From: an uncultured bacterium
GTDB lineage: Bacteria > Bacillota > Clostridia > Lachnospirales > Lachnospiraceae
DNA: 46,529 nt
Direction: 5' to 3'
Assembly (NCBI GenBank): GCA_947381965.1
Contig: CANCXX010000036.1
Location: 1 to 46,529 of the forward strand
The notes under the pieces were generated by a model. It was given only the letters and a program-made list of their open reading frames with translations, searched no databases and was not told where the DNA came from. This document shows positions 5,271-12,570 of this stretch, in pieces (positions within the stretch are counted from its first letter, which is position 1; every line of letters starts with the position of its first letter). The translations under genes were made by a program, and so were the position numbers.

Positions 5271-6193
5271 AAAAAGGAAAGATTGGCGCAGGATTTTTAG
5301 GCGTAGTGATGGCAGGGGGAGTTATCCTGGGCTTCACATGCGCGGAACGTGTCCCGGCAGGGTATGTCGGGGTAGTTTACAACATGAGTGGTGGCGTTGA
5401 CGGGGAAGTGCTTGAACAGGGATGGCACCTGGTTTCCCCGACAAAGAAAGTCACTACATATTCAATCGGGATAGAGCAGTCCTACCTCACGTCAGAGGAT
5501 AAGGGTGACTCTAAAAAGGATGAAAGCTTTAATATCCCCACGTCAGACGGGAAGACGGTAAAGGTAAACCTTGAATTTTCTTACAGGTTTGATGCGGACA
5601 GGGTTACAGACACTTTTGTACAGTTCAAGGGGCGTTCCGGCGAGAATGTCAAGGATACCTTTATTAAGCCCAAGATCATGGCATGGACGCAGGAAGTTTC
5701 GGCAACATATCCCGTCACTGATATTTTTGGGGACAAAAGGACAGAGATCAATGCGGAGCTGGATGCATACCTAAAACAGAAGTTTGAGCCTTATGGAATC
5801 ATTATCGACACCGTAAACTTTACGGATATTTCAGTTGATGATGAAACAGCAGCGGCTATCCAGAAAAAAGTAACAGCGCAGCAGGAGCTTGAACTTGCCA
5901 ATATTGAGGCACAGACAGCAAAGGTGCAGGCGGAAAAGGATAAGCAGGTGGCCCTTATCGAAGCTGAAAAGAATAAGGAAACAGCGGAGATACAGGCAGA
6001 ACAGGCGAAGATCAAAGCGCAGGGCGAAGCAGAGGCAAAAAAGATTGCGGCGGATGCGGAAGCGCAGGCAAACAGGAAGATTGCAGAATCCCTGACGCCA
6101 GAATTGATTGATAAAATCAAGTATGAACGCTGGAATGGCCAGCTTCCGCAGGTTCAGGGTTCTAATACCCCTATTGTCAATATCACTGAATAG
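5267..6193 (+). CDS. SPFH/prohibitin (band 7) family membrane protein
   Basis: A 308-aa protein. A transmembrane anchor is at about residues 6-25, an SPFH domain at about 27-190 (ERVPAGYVGVVYNMSGG near its start), and an Ala/Glu/Lys/Gln-rich coiled coil at about 195-275, followed by a short tail. SPFH proteins form membrane-attached oligomeric rings and scaffold other proteins; bacterial ones can modulate membrane proteases or domains. It is the second gene of a pair with the membrane peptide at 5115. Such genes are known in some phages but their role is not established. Length and domain order are complete. Confidence 0.88.
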   Translation: MKKGKIGAGFLGVVMAGGVILGFTCAERVPAGYVGVVYNMSGGVDGEVLEQGWHLVSPTKKVTTYSIGIEQSYLTSEDKGDSKKDESFNIPTSDGKTVKVNLEFSYRFDADRVTDTFVQFKGRSGENVKDTFIKPKIMAWTQEVSATYPVTDIFGDKRTEINAELDAYLKQKFEPYGIIIDTVNFTDISVDDETAAAIQKKVTAQQELELANIEAQTAKVQAEKDKQVALIEAEKNKETAEIQAEQAKIKAQGEAEAKKIAADAEAQANRKIAESLTPELIDKIKYERWNGQLPQVQGSNTPIVNITE

Positions 6194-6269
6194 AATTTAC
6201 AGCCCTGTTCAGTATTGATAATGCTTAACAGGGCTGCTGGTACATTAAAACGGTTTTGGAGGGAAAAGT

Positions 6270-6460
6270 ATGGCAATAAAAGGAGCAAAGACCATAGCAG
6301 AGTATGCAGTCAGGAGATGGCTGGCAAACCAGAATTTCGTTATGGAATGTTTTCACTTTCTATGGACGGAAACAGGGGAATCCTGACGGATAAGAACAAT
6401 GATACCCTGACACTGGTTTATGATGCCGGGACAAAGTCAGTGTATGTGGAAGAGAGTTAA
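6270..6460 (+). pseudogene. small conserved-looking phage protein split by a -1 frameshift
   Basis: The frame opens at ATG 6270 after GGAGGG and reads MAIKGAKTIAEYAVRRWLAN, but stops at 6386. From about 6350 the sensible protein continues in the -1 frame (SMDGNRGILTDKNNDTLTLV then YDAGTKSVYVEES) to a stop at 6460. Adding one T to the TTTT run at about 6349-6352 joins both parts into a protein of about 62 aa. No canonical slippery heptamer is present, so this is a recent indel, a homopolymer sequencing error or less likely programmed slippage. Confidence 0.6.
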
Positions 6461-6488
6461 ATCTTAAGGTGACGGGAGGGGAAGTGGC

Positions 6489-6677
6489 ATGCAGTATCCA
6501 AAAAAAATCATGACCACGCAGGAACTCATAAATGAATGCGGTTTTTCTAAGTGGTACCTCCACCAGATGGCTTACGTGGAAGGGCAGACCTACGCCGCAA
6601 AACTGCCGGGCGGCAGGAAAATATTCTGGGATACAGAAAAGTTTGAGAGGGCAAGGCAGAAAATGGCGGTGAGGTAA
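6489..6677 (+). CDS. small HTH (excisionase-like) DNA-binding protein
   Basis: A 62-aa protein that reads like a winged-helix or MerR-type HTH of the excisionase family: LINECGFSKWYLHQMA forms the helix-turn-helix, and a G-G-R-K-I-F-W-D wing follows. It could be the recombination directionality factor for the integrase, or a regulator. It lies in the early operon rather than next to int. The ribosome binding site GGAGGGG is 7-8 nt from ATG. Confidence 0.55.
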   Translation: MQYPKKIMTTQELINECGFSKWYLHQMAYVEGQTYAAKLPGGRKIFWDTEKFERARQKMAVR

Positions 6678-6695
6678 GAAGGGAGGTGAACAGCA

Positions 6696-6848
6696 GTGCA
6701 GAAACCCACGATCATGATCATGACAGTGGTGAAGCTTGACGGCAGGCGTAAAACAATGAAAGCGGCCTGTTCGGGTGAGCTGATGAAAAGGAAAGAGCCC
6801 GCAGCCGGGCAGGGCCGACGGGATCAGCTTAAAACAATTAAATTATAA
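6696..6848 (+). CDS. small hypothetical basic protein, 50 aa
   Basis: A frame of 50 codons starting at GTG with GGGAGGTGA 6 nt upstream. The N-terminal part is beta-like (PTIMIMTVVKLDGRRKTMKA), and the C-terminal part is basic and polar. No family recognised. It fills the gap between the HTH gene and the ATPase, and the strong ribosome binding site is the main support. Confidence 0.5.
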   Translation: MQKPTIMIMTVVKLDGRRKTMKAACSGELMKRKEPAAGQGRRDQLKTIKL

Positions 6849-6869
6849 AACAGAAAGGACAAAAAATCA

Positions 6870-8141
6870 ATGGAAAGCATAAAGATCAACAAGCTTGAGA
6901 TAGAAAACGTAAAGCGGGTAAAGGCCGTAAAGATCGAGCCGACAGCAAACGGCCTGACCATCATCGGAGGCAACAACAACCAGGGGAAGACTTCCGTGCT
7001 GGATGCGATCGCGTGGGCGCTGGGGGGAAACAGTTTCCGCCCTTCCCAGGCTAAGAACAGCGCTTCCGTCATCCCGCCGCGCTTACATATCGTGCTGAAC
7101 AACGGGCTGGTGGTAGAGCGCAGGGGCAAGAACAGCGACCTGAAAGTGACCGACCCTGACGGTAATAAAGGCGGCCAGCAGCTCTTGAACGAATTCATAG
7201 AGCAGCTTGCCCTTGACCTGCCAAAGTTCATGGAGTCCAGCAGCAGGGAAAAAGCGGACACCCTGTTAAAGATCATTGGCGTGGGGGATAAGCTGGCAGG
7301 ACTGGAACAGCAGGAAAAGGAGCTCTACAGCAGGCGGCTTGCCATCGGCCAGATCGCGGACAGGAAAGAGAAATTTGCAAAAGAGCAGCCTTATTACCCG
7401 GAAGCCCCGAAAGAGCTTGTCTCCGCTTCGGAGCTGATCCGGCAGCAGCAGGACATTCTTGCAAGAAATGGAGAAAACCAGAGAAAACGGGAGAACCTCC
7501 ATAAGTTAGAGCAGGAATACCAAAGGATTAACGACCAGCTGGCAGAGCTGATGAAAAAGCAGGATGCAGTTCATGCGGATTTGGAGATTGCAAGAAAGTC
7601 AGCGGAAAATTTGATAGATGAATCTACAGCCAAGCTGGAAGAAAACATTACCAGTATTGAGGATATCAACCGGAAAGTGCGGGCGAATTTAGATAAAGAT
7701 AAAGCAGAGGAAGATGCGCTGGAATACCGGAACCAGTATCAGCAGTTGACAGAAAAAATTGAAAATGTACGTAAGGACAGGACAGAGCTTCTCACCAGCG
7801 CTGACCTTCCTTTAAAGGGACTATCAGTAGAAGATGGAGAACTGATCTACCAGGGGCAGAAATGGGACAACATGTCTGGTTCCGACAGGTTGAAAGTGGC
7901 AGCGGCTATCGTTAGGAAACTGAACCCCAAATGCGGTTTCGTGCTTCTTGATAAGCTAGAACAGATGGATATAGATACATTAAATGAATTCGGCTCCTGG
8001 CTGGAGCAGGAAGGTCTGCAGGCCATCGCTACAAGGGTGTCCACAGGGGATGAATGCAGCATCATTATTTCCGACGGGTATGTGGCAGGGATGGAAAAGG
8101 CGCCGGAAAAGAAAAAAGAATGGAAGGCGGGTGAATTTTGA
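6870..8141 (+). CDS. SMC/RecF-like phage ATPase
   Basis: A 423-aa ABC-type ATPase of the RecF/SbcC/SMC kind, expected in DNA recombination or repair during replication. Walker A GGNNNQGKTS is at 33-42, a central coiled-coil region runs about 185-305, an ABC signature-like MSGSDR is at 335-340, and Walker B FVLLDKLEQMD at 357-367. The residue after the Walker B aspartate is Lys rather than the usual Glu, with Glu three residues on. It is much shorter than SMC, so a mini-SMC. It overlaps the next XRE gene by 4 nt and heads the recombination genes. Confidence 0.85.
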   Translation: MESIKINKLEIENVKRVKAVKIEPTANGLTIIGGNNNQGKTSVLDAIAWALGGNSFRPSQAKNSASVIPPRLHIVLNNGLVVERRGKNSDLKVTDPDGNKGGQQLLNEFIEQLALDLPKFMESSSREKADTLLKIIGVGDKLAGLEQQEKELYSRRLAIGQIADRKEKFAKEQPYYPEAPKELVSASELIRQQQDILARNGENQRKRENLHKLEQEYQRINDQLAELMKKQDAVHADLEIARKSAENLIDESTAKLEENITSIEDINRKVRANLDKDKAEEDALEYRNQYQQLTEKIENVRKDRTELLTSADLPLKGLSVEDGELIYQGQKWDNMSGSDRLKVAAAIVRKLNPKCGFVLLDKLEQMDIDTLNEFGSWLEQEGLQAIATRVSTGDECSIIISDGYVAGMEKAPEKKKEWKAGEF

Positions 8142-8332
8142 AAATGCGACAAAAGTTAAAAGAAGCCCGCCAGAAAGCAGGCATGACGCAACAACAGGTT
8201 GCAGATAAATTAGGAGTTAGTCTTGTATATTACCAAAAGATTGAGCAAGGGACGAGAACCGGGGATTTTGAAATATGGGATACCTTGGAAGATATATTCA
8301 GTCTTCATCAAAAGGAACTCCGCAAGCTATAA
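8138..8332 (+). CDS. XRE-family small regulator, cassette 1
   Basis: A 64-aa protein made almost wholly of an XRE helix-turn-helix (KAGMTQQQVADKLGVSLVYY, then QKIEQGTRTGDF). It is paralogous to the protein at 15076-15297; both share TQQQ, YYQ-IE, RTGDF and IWD-LEDI. It overlaps the ATPase gene by 4 nt, so it is translated with the early operon. It converges on the minus-strand XRE gene with a 35-nt 3' overlap. It probably counteracts that repressor or binds the same sites. Confidence 0.8.
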   Translation: MKMRQKLKEARQKAGMTQQQVADKLGVSLVYYQKIEQGTRTGDFEIWDTLEDIFSLHQKELRKL

Positions 8333-8531
8333 GAAAATCGTCTCGTCCAAGCAAATAATCAATAGAAATTTCCAATATATCAGCTATATGAACTAGACAT
8401 TCAAGGGAAGGAGAACGTTCCGATTGCTCGTATTTTTGATAGGCATTTAAAGAGATCTGTAATTTATCAGCCATGGCTTGTTGTGTAAATCCGCGCTTCA
8501 TTCGCGTTTTTCGAAGTCTTTTACCGAACAT
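8298..8531 (-). CDS. XRE-family repressor, cassette 1
   Basis: A 77-aa XRE protein: the HTH is at about residues 6-40 (RGFTQQAMADKLQISLNAYQ) and a C-terminal YLLGRDDFLI segment probably dimerises. It is transcribed away from the operator pair at 8561-8613 and probably represses the promoter at 8553-8581 and its own. The paralogue at 15227-15463 is about 60% identical by eye but differs in the recognition helix (SLNAYQKYE against ALRSYQCYE). The ribosome binding site AAAGGT precedes ATG. Confidence 0.82.
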   Translation of the reverse strand: MFGKRLRKTRMKRGFTQQAMADKLQISLNAYQKYEQSERSPSLECLVHIADILEISIDYLLGRDDFLIACGVPFDED

Positions 8532-8552
8532 AATTGTTACCTTTAAATAATC

Positions 8553-8613
8553 TTGACATTACATACAAATTGTACTATATTGAAAGAAATAAAGATACAT
8601 ACAAATTGTATGT
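8553..8613 (+). promoter_or_regulatory. cassette 1 promoter and operator pair
   Basis: TTGACA (8553-8558) and TATATT (8576-8581) are 17 bp apart. A 17-bp site, ACATACAAATTGTACTA, fills the spacer (8561-8577). A second, near-perfect palindrome ACATACAAATTGTATGT lies at 8597-8613, between the transcription start and the ribosome binding site. The two centres are 36 bp apart. The divergent XRE repressor is the obvious ligand. The promoter drives the 78-aa gene and what follows. Confidence 0.78.
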
Positions 8614-8616
8614 AAT

Positions 8617-8869
8617 AAAGGAGGATAATACAATGACAGTAAAGAAAATCGCATACGAACTTGAAAACCTGCAGAATGAGACGGAGAAAATCCACAGCTT
8701 ACAGGGTGCCCTTTTTGAAGCAATTTACAACGGGAATAATACTCCTGAAACCTATGAATGGGCATTCATCCTGTTAGGTGATTTGACACGTGAGGTAAAG
8801 AACAGGCTTGATAAAGTTGGCAAAGAATTATTCGCTGTTATAAAAAACGAGAAAAAGGAGGTTGCGTAG
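8617..8869 (+). repeat. 253-bp direct repeat, copy 1 (partner at 15547-15799)
   Basis: From AAAGGAGG to the stop codon of the 78-aa gene, this segment matches 15547-15799 with about 8 differences by eye (about 97% identity). Homology drops off immediately upstream, where the operators differ. The repeats are in direct orientation 6.93 kb apart, so recombination between them would delete the helicase, primase and origin. Confidence 0.9.
8633..8869 (+). CDS. 78-aa helical protein, cassette copy 1
   Basis: A 78-aa, probably all-helical, acidic/basic protein of unknown family (EYELENLQ-type start, then EWAFILLGDLTREVKNRL). It is controlled by the operator pair directly upstream, with AAAGGAGG 9-10 nt before ATG. 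An almost identical copy lies at 15563-15799, with only four amino acid changes near the C-terminus by eye. Strong conservation beside diverged regulators suggests the protein itself is the useful part of the cassette. No catalytic motif or membrane segment is seen. Confidence 0.78.
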   Translation: MTVKKIAYELENLQNETEKIHSLQGALFEAIYNGNNTPETYEWAFILLGDLTREVKNRLDKVGKELFAVIKNEKKEVA

Positions 8870-8870
8870 A

Positions 8871-9407
8871 GTGGGAAAGCTTATTGATTTAACGGGAGAA
8901 CGTTTTGGTCGGTTAGTTGTAAAAGAATATATGGGTATTATTGCGCAAAGAACGCATTGGCTTTGCGAATGTGATTGTGGAAATATAATCATTACAAGCT
9001 CAAATAGTTTGCGCAGAGGGCGTACCCAAAGTTGTGGTTGTATCAGAAAAGAAAACGCGGCTGCCCAATCTAAAAAAGCAGGTGATATAAGAGGAACGCA
9101 AATGTTCAAACATGGCTTTCATGGAATAAGATTGTACAATGTCTGGAAAGGAATGCATCAGCGTTGTAATAATCCAAATGATAAATATTACAAAGACTAT
9201 GGAGGGCGTGGAATTAAAGTTTGCCATGAATGGGATAATTTTAAAAATTTTTATGATTGGGGAATGCAGCATGGATATGATCCAGAGGCTCCATATGGGG
9301 GATGTACAATTGATCGAATTAATAATGATAAAGGATATGAACCATCAAATTGTCGCTGGGTTAATTCAGTAATCCAAGCAAATAACAGGAGGGCAAAAAC
9401 TAAGTGA
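8871..9407 (+). CDS. HNH-type homing endonuclease-like protein
   Basis: About 178 aa from the GTG at 8871. The N-terminal half carries a zinc-binding-like module (GERFGRLVV, CECDCGN, SCGC); the C-terminal half has RLYNVWKGMHQRC, YKDYGGRGI, CTIDRINN and YEPSNCRW. This is the pattern of free-standing phage HNH endonucleases. The GTG at 8871 is preferred to the TTG at 8862, which lies too close to AAGGAGG. It is AT-rich compared with flanking phage DNA and ends in a 4-nt overlap with the ATPase gene, so it looks like a mobile insertion. Confidence 0.8.
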   Translation: MGKLIDLTGERFGRLVVKEYMGIIAQRTHWLCECDCGNIIITSSNSLRRGRTQSCGCIRKENAAAQSKKAGDIRGTQMFKHGFHGIRLYNVWKGMHQRCNNPNDKYYKDYGGRGIKVCHEWDNFKNFYDWGMQHGYDPEAPYGGCTIDRINNDKGYEPSNCRWVNSVIQANNRRAKTK

Positions 9408-10516
9408 ATATTACGAGAGGAAAAAAAGCAACAGCAAAAAAAATCGTAATTTATGGTACAGAAGGTATCGGTAAAAGTACGTTTGCATCTAAATTTCCCA
9501 ATCCGCTTTTTATTGATACCGAGGATAGTACAAAGGATATGGATGTAGCCAGATTTGATAAACCTACATCGTGGACGATGCTTTTGCAACAGGTGAAGTA
9601 TGTGCTTAATAATCCGGAATGCTGTAGAACTTTAGTAATTGATACAGCAGATTGGGCAGAACAGCTTGAAATTGCTTCTCTTTGTGCTCAAAAAGGCTGG
9701 TCAGGGCTGGAAGATGCAGGATACGGCAAAGGTTATCAATATAGTGCGGAAGAATTCGGAAAGCTTTTAAATTTACTTTCAGATGTTACAGAGAAAGGCA
9801 TACATATAGTGATAACCGCCCACGCATGGCTCCGTAAAATAGAACTTCCGGATGAAATGGGCGCATATGATCATTGGGAAATGAAGACATCAAAAAAAGT
9901 AGCCCCTATGATTCGGGAGTGGGCGGATGCTGTTCTGTTTGCTAATTATAAAACAATTGTGGTTAATGTAGACGGACAGGGAGCACAAAAAGGCAAAAAC
10001 AAGGCCCAGGGCGGCGCACGTGTCATGTACACGGCGCACCACCCATGCTGGGACGCAAAGAACCGGTACGGGCTCCCGGAAGAGATGCCTTTTAACTATG
10101 CGGGGATCGCCCATATCATAGATGGGTTCCGGGCAGTATCAAATGACCCAGTAAAAAATAAACCGGCAGAAACAGCTCCGGCTCCGGTTAAGGCAGAGGG
10201 GAAAAAGGAAGAGGCAAGTCAGCCTATGCCTGGTACAGGCCTTACCAACCAGCCACCAGCAACACCAGAAGAGCAGATATTTATGGACAGCAATCCGGAT
10301 AACATCCCACAGGCATTAAAAGACCTGATGCGGGAAAACCAAGTGACGGAATGGGATATCCAGAACGTGGTGGCGGCAAGGGGATATTACCCAGGGGACG
10401 TGCCTATTGAAAAATATGACGCCGGTTTTATTCAGGGCGTGCTGGTAGGGGCCTGGGGGAAAGTATATGAGATGATACAGACCATGAGGGAAAAACAGGA
10501 AATACCGTTTAATTAA
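9404..10516 (+). CDS. Sak4-like RecA-core ATP-binding protein
   Basis: A 370-aa phage ATPase of the AAA_24/Sak4 kind, thought to help single-strand annealing or recombination together with an SSB. Walker A GTEGIGKST is at 18-26 and Walker B TLVIDTADW at 76-84. The region VITAHAWLRKIELPD fits sensor motifs. A Pro/Ala-rich linker (about 250-290) leads to a C-terminal acidic domain. Start is GTG, overlapping the HNH stop. Base composition changes abruptly from AT-rich to GC-rich near 9970, within the gene, indicating a recombinant join. Confidence 0.82.
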   Translation: MNITRGKKATAKKIVIYGTEGIGKSTFASKFPNPLFIDTEDSTKDMDVARFDKPTSWTMLLQQVKYVLNNPECCRTLVIDTADWAEQLEIASLCAQKGWSGLEDAGYGKGYQYSAEEFGKLLNLLSDVTEKGIHIVITAHAWLRKIELPDEMGAYDHWEMKTSKKVAPMIREWADAVLFANYKTIVVNVDGQGAQKGKNKAQGGARVMYTAHHPCWDAKNRYGLPEEMPFNYAGIAHIIDGFRAVSNDPVKNKPAETAPAPVKAEGKKEEASQPMPGTGLTNQPPATPEEQIFMDSNPDNIPQALKDLMRENQVTEWDIQNVVAARGYYPGDVPIEKYDAGFIQGVLVGAWGKVYEMIQTMREKQEIPFN

Positions 10517-10539
10517 TTATACTAGGAGGATATAAAAAG

Positions 10540-10983
10540 ATGGAAGAAAGAGAATTTGAATGGGACGATACGATCACAAAAGATGCCAGTGATTTTATCC
10601 TGCTCCCTGAAGGGGATTATAACTTTACCGTAGAGAGTTTTGAGCGCGGCAGGCATGAGGGGAGTGAAAAACTCCCCCCGTGCAAAAAAGCGATCCTTAC
10701 TCTGCGGATCGAAGCTCCGGAAGGGACTGCCAGGATTATGCACAACCTGTTCCTGCATTCCAAAACGGAGGGGATACTCTCGGCATTTTTTACCTGCATC
10801 GGGCAGAAGAAAAAAGGGGAGCCCCTGAAAATGAACTGGGGGATGGTCCCCGGCTCTTCCGGCAGGTGCAGGGTAGGCATCCGTCCCTATAAGAATAAGG
10901 ACGGGGAGGACAGGAAAAGCAATGAGGTCAAAAAGTTCTATCCCAAGGAGCAGGGCCCCGCATTTAAGGCAGGTGAGTTCTGA
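10540..10983 (+). CDS. DUF669-like protein, candidate ssDNA-binding protein
   Basis: A 147-aa acidic, beta-rich protein (DDTITKDASDFILLPEGDYN near the start; ILTLRIEAPEG; EVKKFYPKEQGP near the end). The pattern and the place between a Sak4-like ATPase and a helicase fit the DUF669 group, several of which are thought to bind single-stranded DNA. ATG follows AGGAGG. It overlaps the helicase start by one base, so the genes are translationally coupled. Confidence 0.65.
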   Translation: MEEREFEWDDTITKDASDFILLPEGDYNFTVESFERGRHEGSEKLPPCKKAILTLRIEAPEGTARIMHNLFLHSKTEGILSAFFTCIGQKKKGEPLKMNWGMVPGSSGRCRVGIRPYKNKDGEDRKSNEVKKFYPKEQGPAFKAGEF

Positions 10984-12566
10984 TGGAACTGCGTCCATAC
11001 CAGGAAGAGGCAAAACAGAATATCTTCAACGAATGGGAAAAAGGCGTCATGAAAACGCTGCTGGTGCTCCCGACAGGGTGCGGCAAGACTGTTGTTTTTG
11101 CAAAGGTAACGGAAGAATGCGTCCGCAGGGGCGACAGGGTGCTGGTGCTGGCGCACCGGGGCGAGCTCCTGGAGCAGGCGGCGGACAAGATACATAAAAC
11201 GACCGGCCTTATGTGCGCCACGGAAAAAGCGGAAGAAAGCTGCCTTGGCAGCTGGTTCCGGGTGGCGGTCGGCTCTGTACAGTCCCTGATGCGGGAAAAG
11301 AGGCTCTCACAGTTCCCGGAAGATTATTTCGGGGCGATCATCATAGATGAAGCGCACCACAGCACTTCTGACAGCTACCAGCGCATCCTGCAGCATTTTA
11401 AAGGGGCGAAAGTCCTCGGCGTCACAGCGACGCCTGACAGGGGCGACATGAAAGGCCTGGGGCAGGTATTTGATTCCCTGGCGTATGAATACACGCTCCC
11501 CAAAGCCATCAGGTCAGGGTACTTAAGCCCGATTAAGGCGCTCACCATCCCGTTGAAGATGGACATGTCAGGGGTAAGCGTGCAGGGCGGGGATTTTAAA
11601 GCCGGGGACATCGCAACGGCGCTGGACCCCTACCTGCAGCAGATCGCGGACGAGATGGCGGCATACTGCATGGAAAGGAAAACAGTAGTGTTCCTCCCCC
11701 TTGTAAAAACCAGCCGGAAGTTCAGGGATATTTTAAATGAAAAAGGATTCTCGGCAGCGGAGGTGAATGGGGAAAGCAGGGACCGGGCGGAGGTTTTATC
11801 TGCTTTTGAAAATGGCACATATAATGTCTTATGCAATTCCATGCTGCTGACAGAGGGATGGGACTGCCCGGCAGTGGACTGCATCGTAGTGCTGCGCCCC
11901 ACAAAGGTAAGGAGCCTTTACAGCCAGATGGTAGGGAGGGGGACAAGGCTCGCAGAGGGAAAGGCGGAATTGTTGCTGCTGGATTTTTTATGGCATACAG
12001 AGCGCCATGAGCTGTGCCACCCTGCCGACCTGATCTGCACTGACAGGGAGGTCTCACAGCGGATGACGCAGAACCTTGAAGAAGCGGCAGGATACCCTGT
12101 TGATATAGAAGAAGCGGAAAAAGCAGCATCGGAGGATGTGGTCGCCCAGAGGGAAGAGGCGCTGGCGAAGCAGCTTGCTGAAATGAAAGGCAGGAAGCGG
12201 AAACTGGTGGATCCCCTTCAGTTTGAAATGAGCATACAGGCAGAAGACTTATCCAGCTATGTACCGGCTTTTGGCTGGGAAATGGCGCCGCCATCAGACA
12301 GGCAGAAAGCAGCGCTGGAAAAACTGGGGATACTCCCGGATGAGATAGATAATGCAGGAAAAGCGGCGAAGATACTGGACAGGCTTGATAAAAGGCGGTC
12401 AGAAGGACTTACCACACCAAAGCAGATACGCTTTCTGGAAAGCAGGGGGTTCCAGCATGTTGGGACATGGCAGTTTGCGGCGGCAAAAAACCTGATCGAC
12501 CGGATCGCTGCGAACGGCTGGCGTGTGCCGGCCGGGATAACGCCGCAGGAATATACAGGAGTCTGA
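10983..12566 (+). CDS. superfamily 2 DEAH-box helicase
   Basis: A 527-aa DNA helicase expected to unwind DNA in phage replication or recombination. Motif I LPTGCGKT is at 29-36, motif Ia LVLAHRGELLEQA follows, DEAH is at 122-125, motif III TATP at 148-151 and motif VI QMVGRGTR at about 313-320. Both RecA-like domains are complete; the C-terminal 120 residues are an extra phage-specific part. It is a usual gene of clostridial and streptococcal phage replication modules, just before the primase. Confidence 0.92.
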   Translation: MELRPYQEEAKQNIFNEWEKGVMKTLLVLPTGCGKTVVFAKVTEECVRRGDRVLVLAHRGELLEQAADKIHKTTGLMCATEKAEESCLGSWFRVAVGSVQSLMREKRLSQFPEDYFGAIIIDEAHHSTSDSYQRILQHFKGAKVLGVTATPDRGDMKGLGQVFDSLAYEYTLPKAIRSGYLSPIKALTIPLKMDMSGVSVQGGDFKAGDIATALDPYLQQIADEMAAYCMERKTVVFLPLVKTSRKFRDILNEKGFSAAEVNGESRDRAEVLSAFENGTYNVLCNSMLLTEGWDCPAVDCIVVLRPTKVRSLYSQMVGRGTRLAEGKAELLLLDFLWHTERHELCHPADLICTDREVSQRMTQNLEEAAGYPVDIEEAEKAASEDVVAQREEALAKQLAEMKGRKRKLVDPLQFEMSIQAEDLSSYVPAFGWEMAPPSDRQKAALEKLGILPDEIDNAGKAAKILDRLDKRRSEGLTTPKQIRFLESRGFQHVGTWQFAAAKNLIDRIAANGWRVPAGITPQEYTGV

Positions 12567-12570
12567 ATGC

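Noticed and set aside
6340-6360. Programmed -1 frameshift in the small gene at 6270
   Set aside because: No X-XXY-YYZ slippery heptamer is in the zero frame and no downstream structure is evident; a lost T in a homopolymer is simpler.
11722-12294. Minus-strand 190-aa open frame in the helicase gene
   Set aside because: The helicase motifs on the plus strand are complete; this frame is Pro/Ser/Leu-rich without any domain or ribosome binding site.
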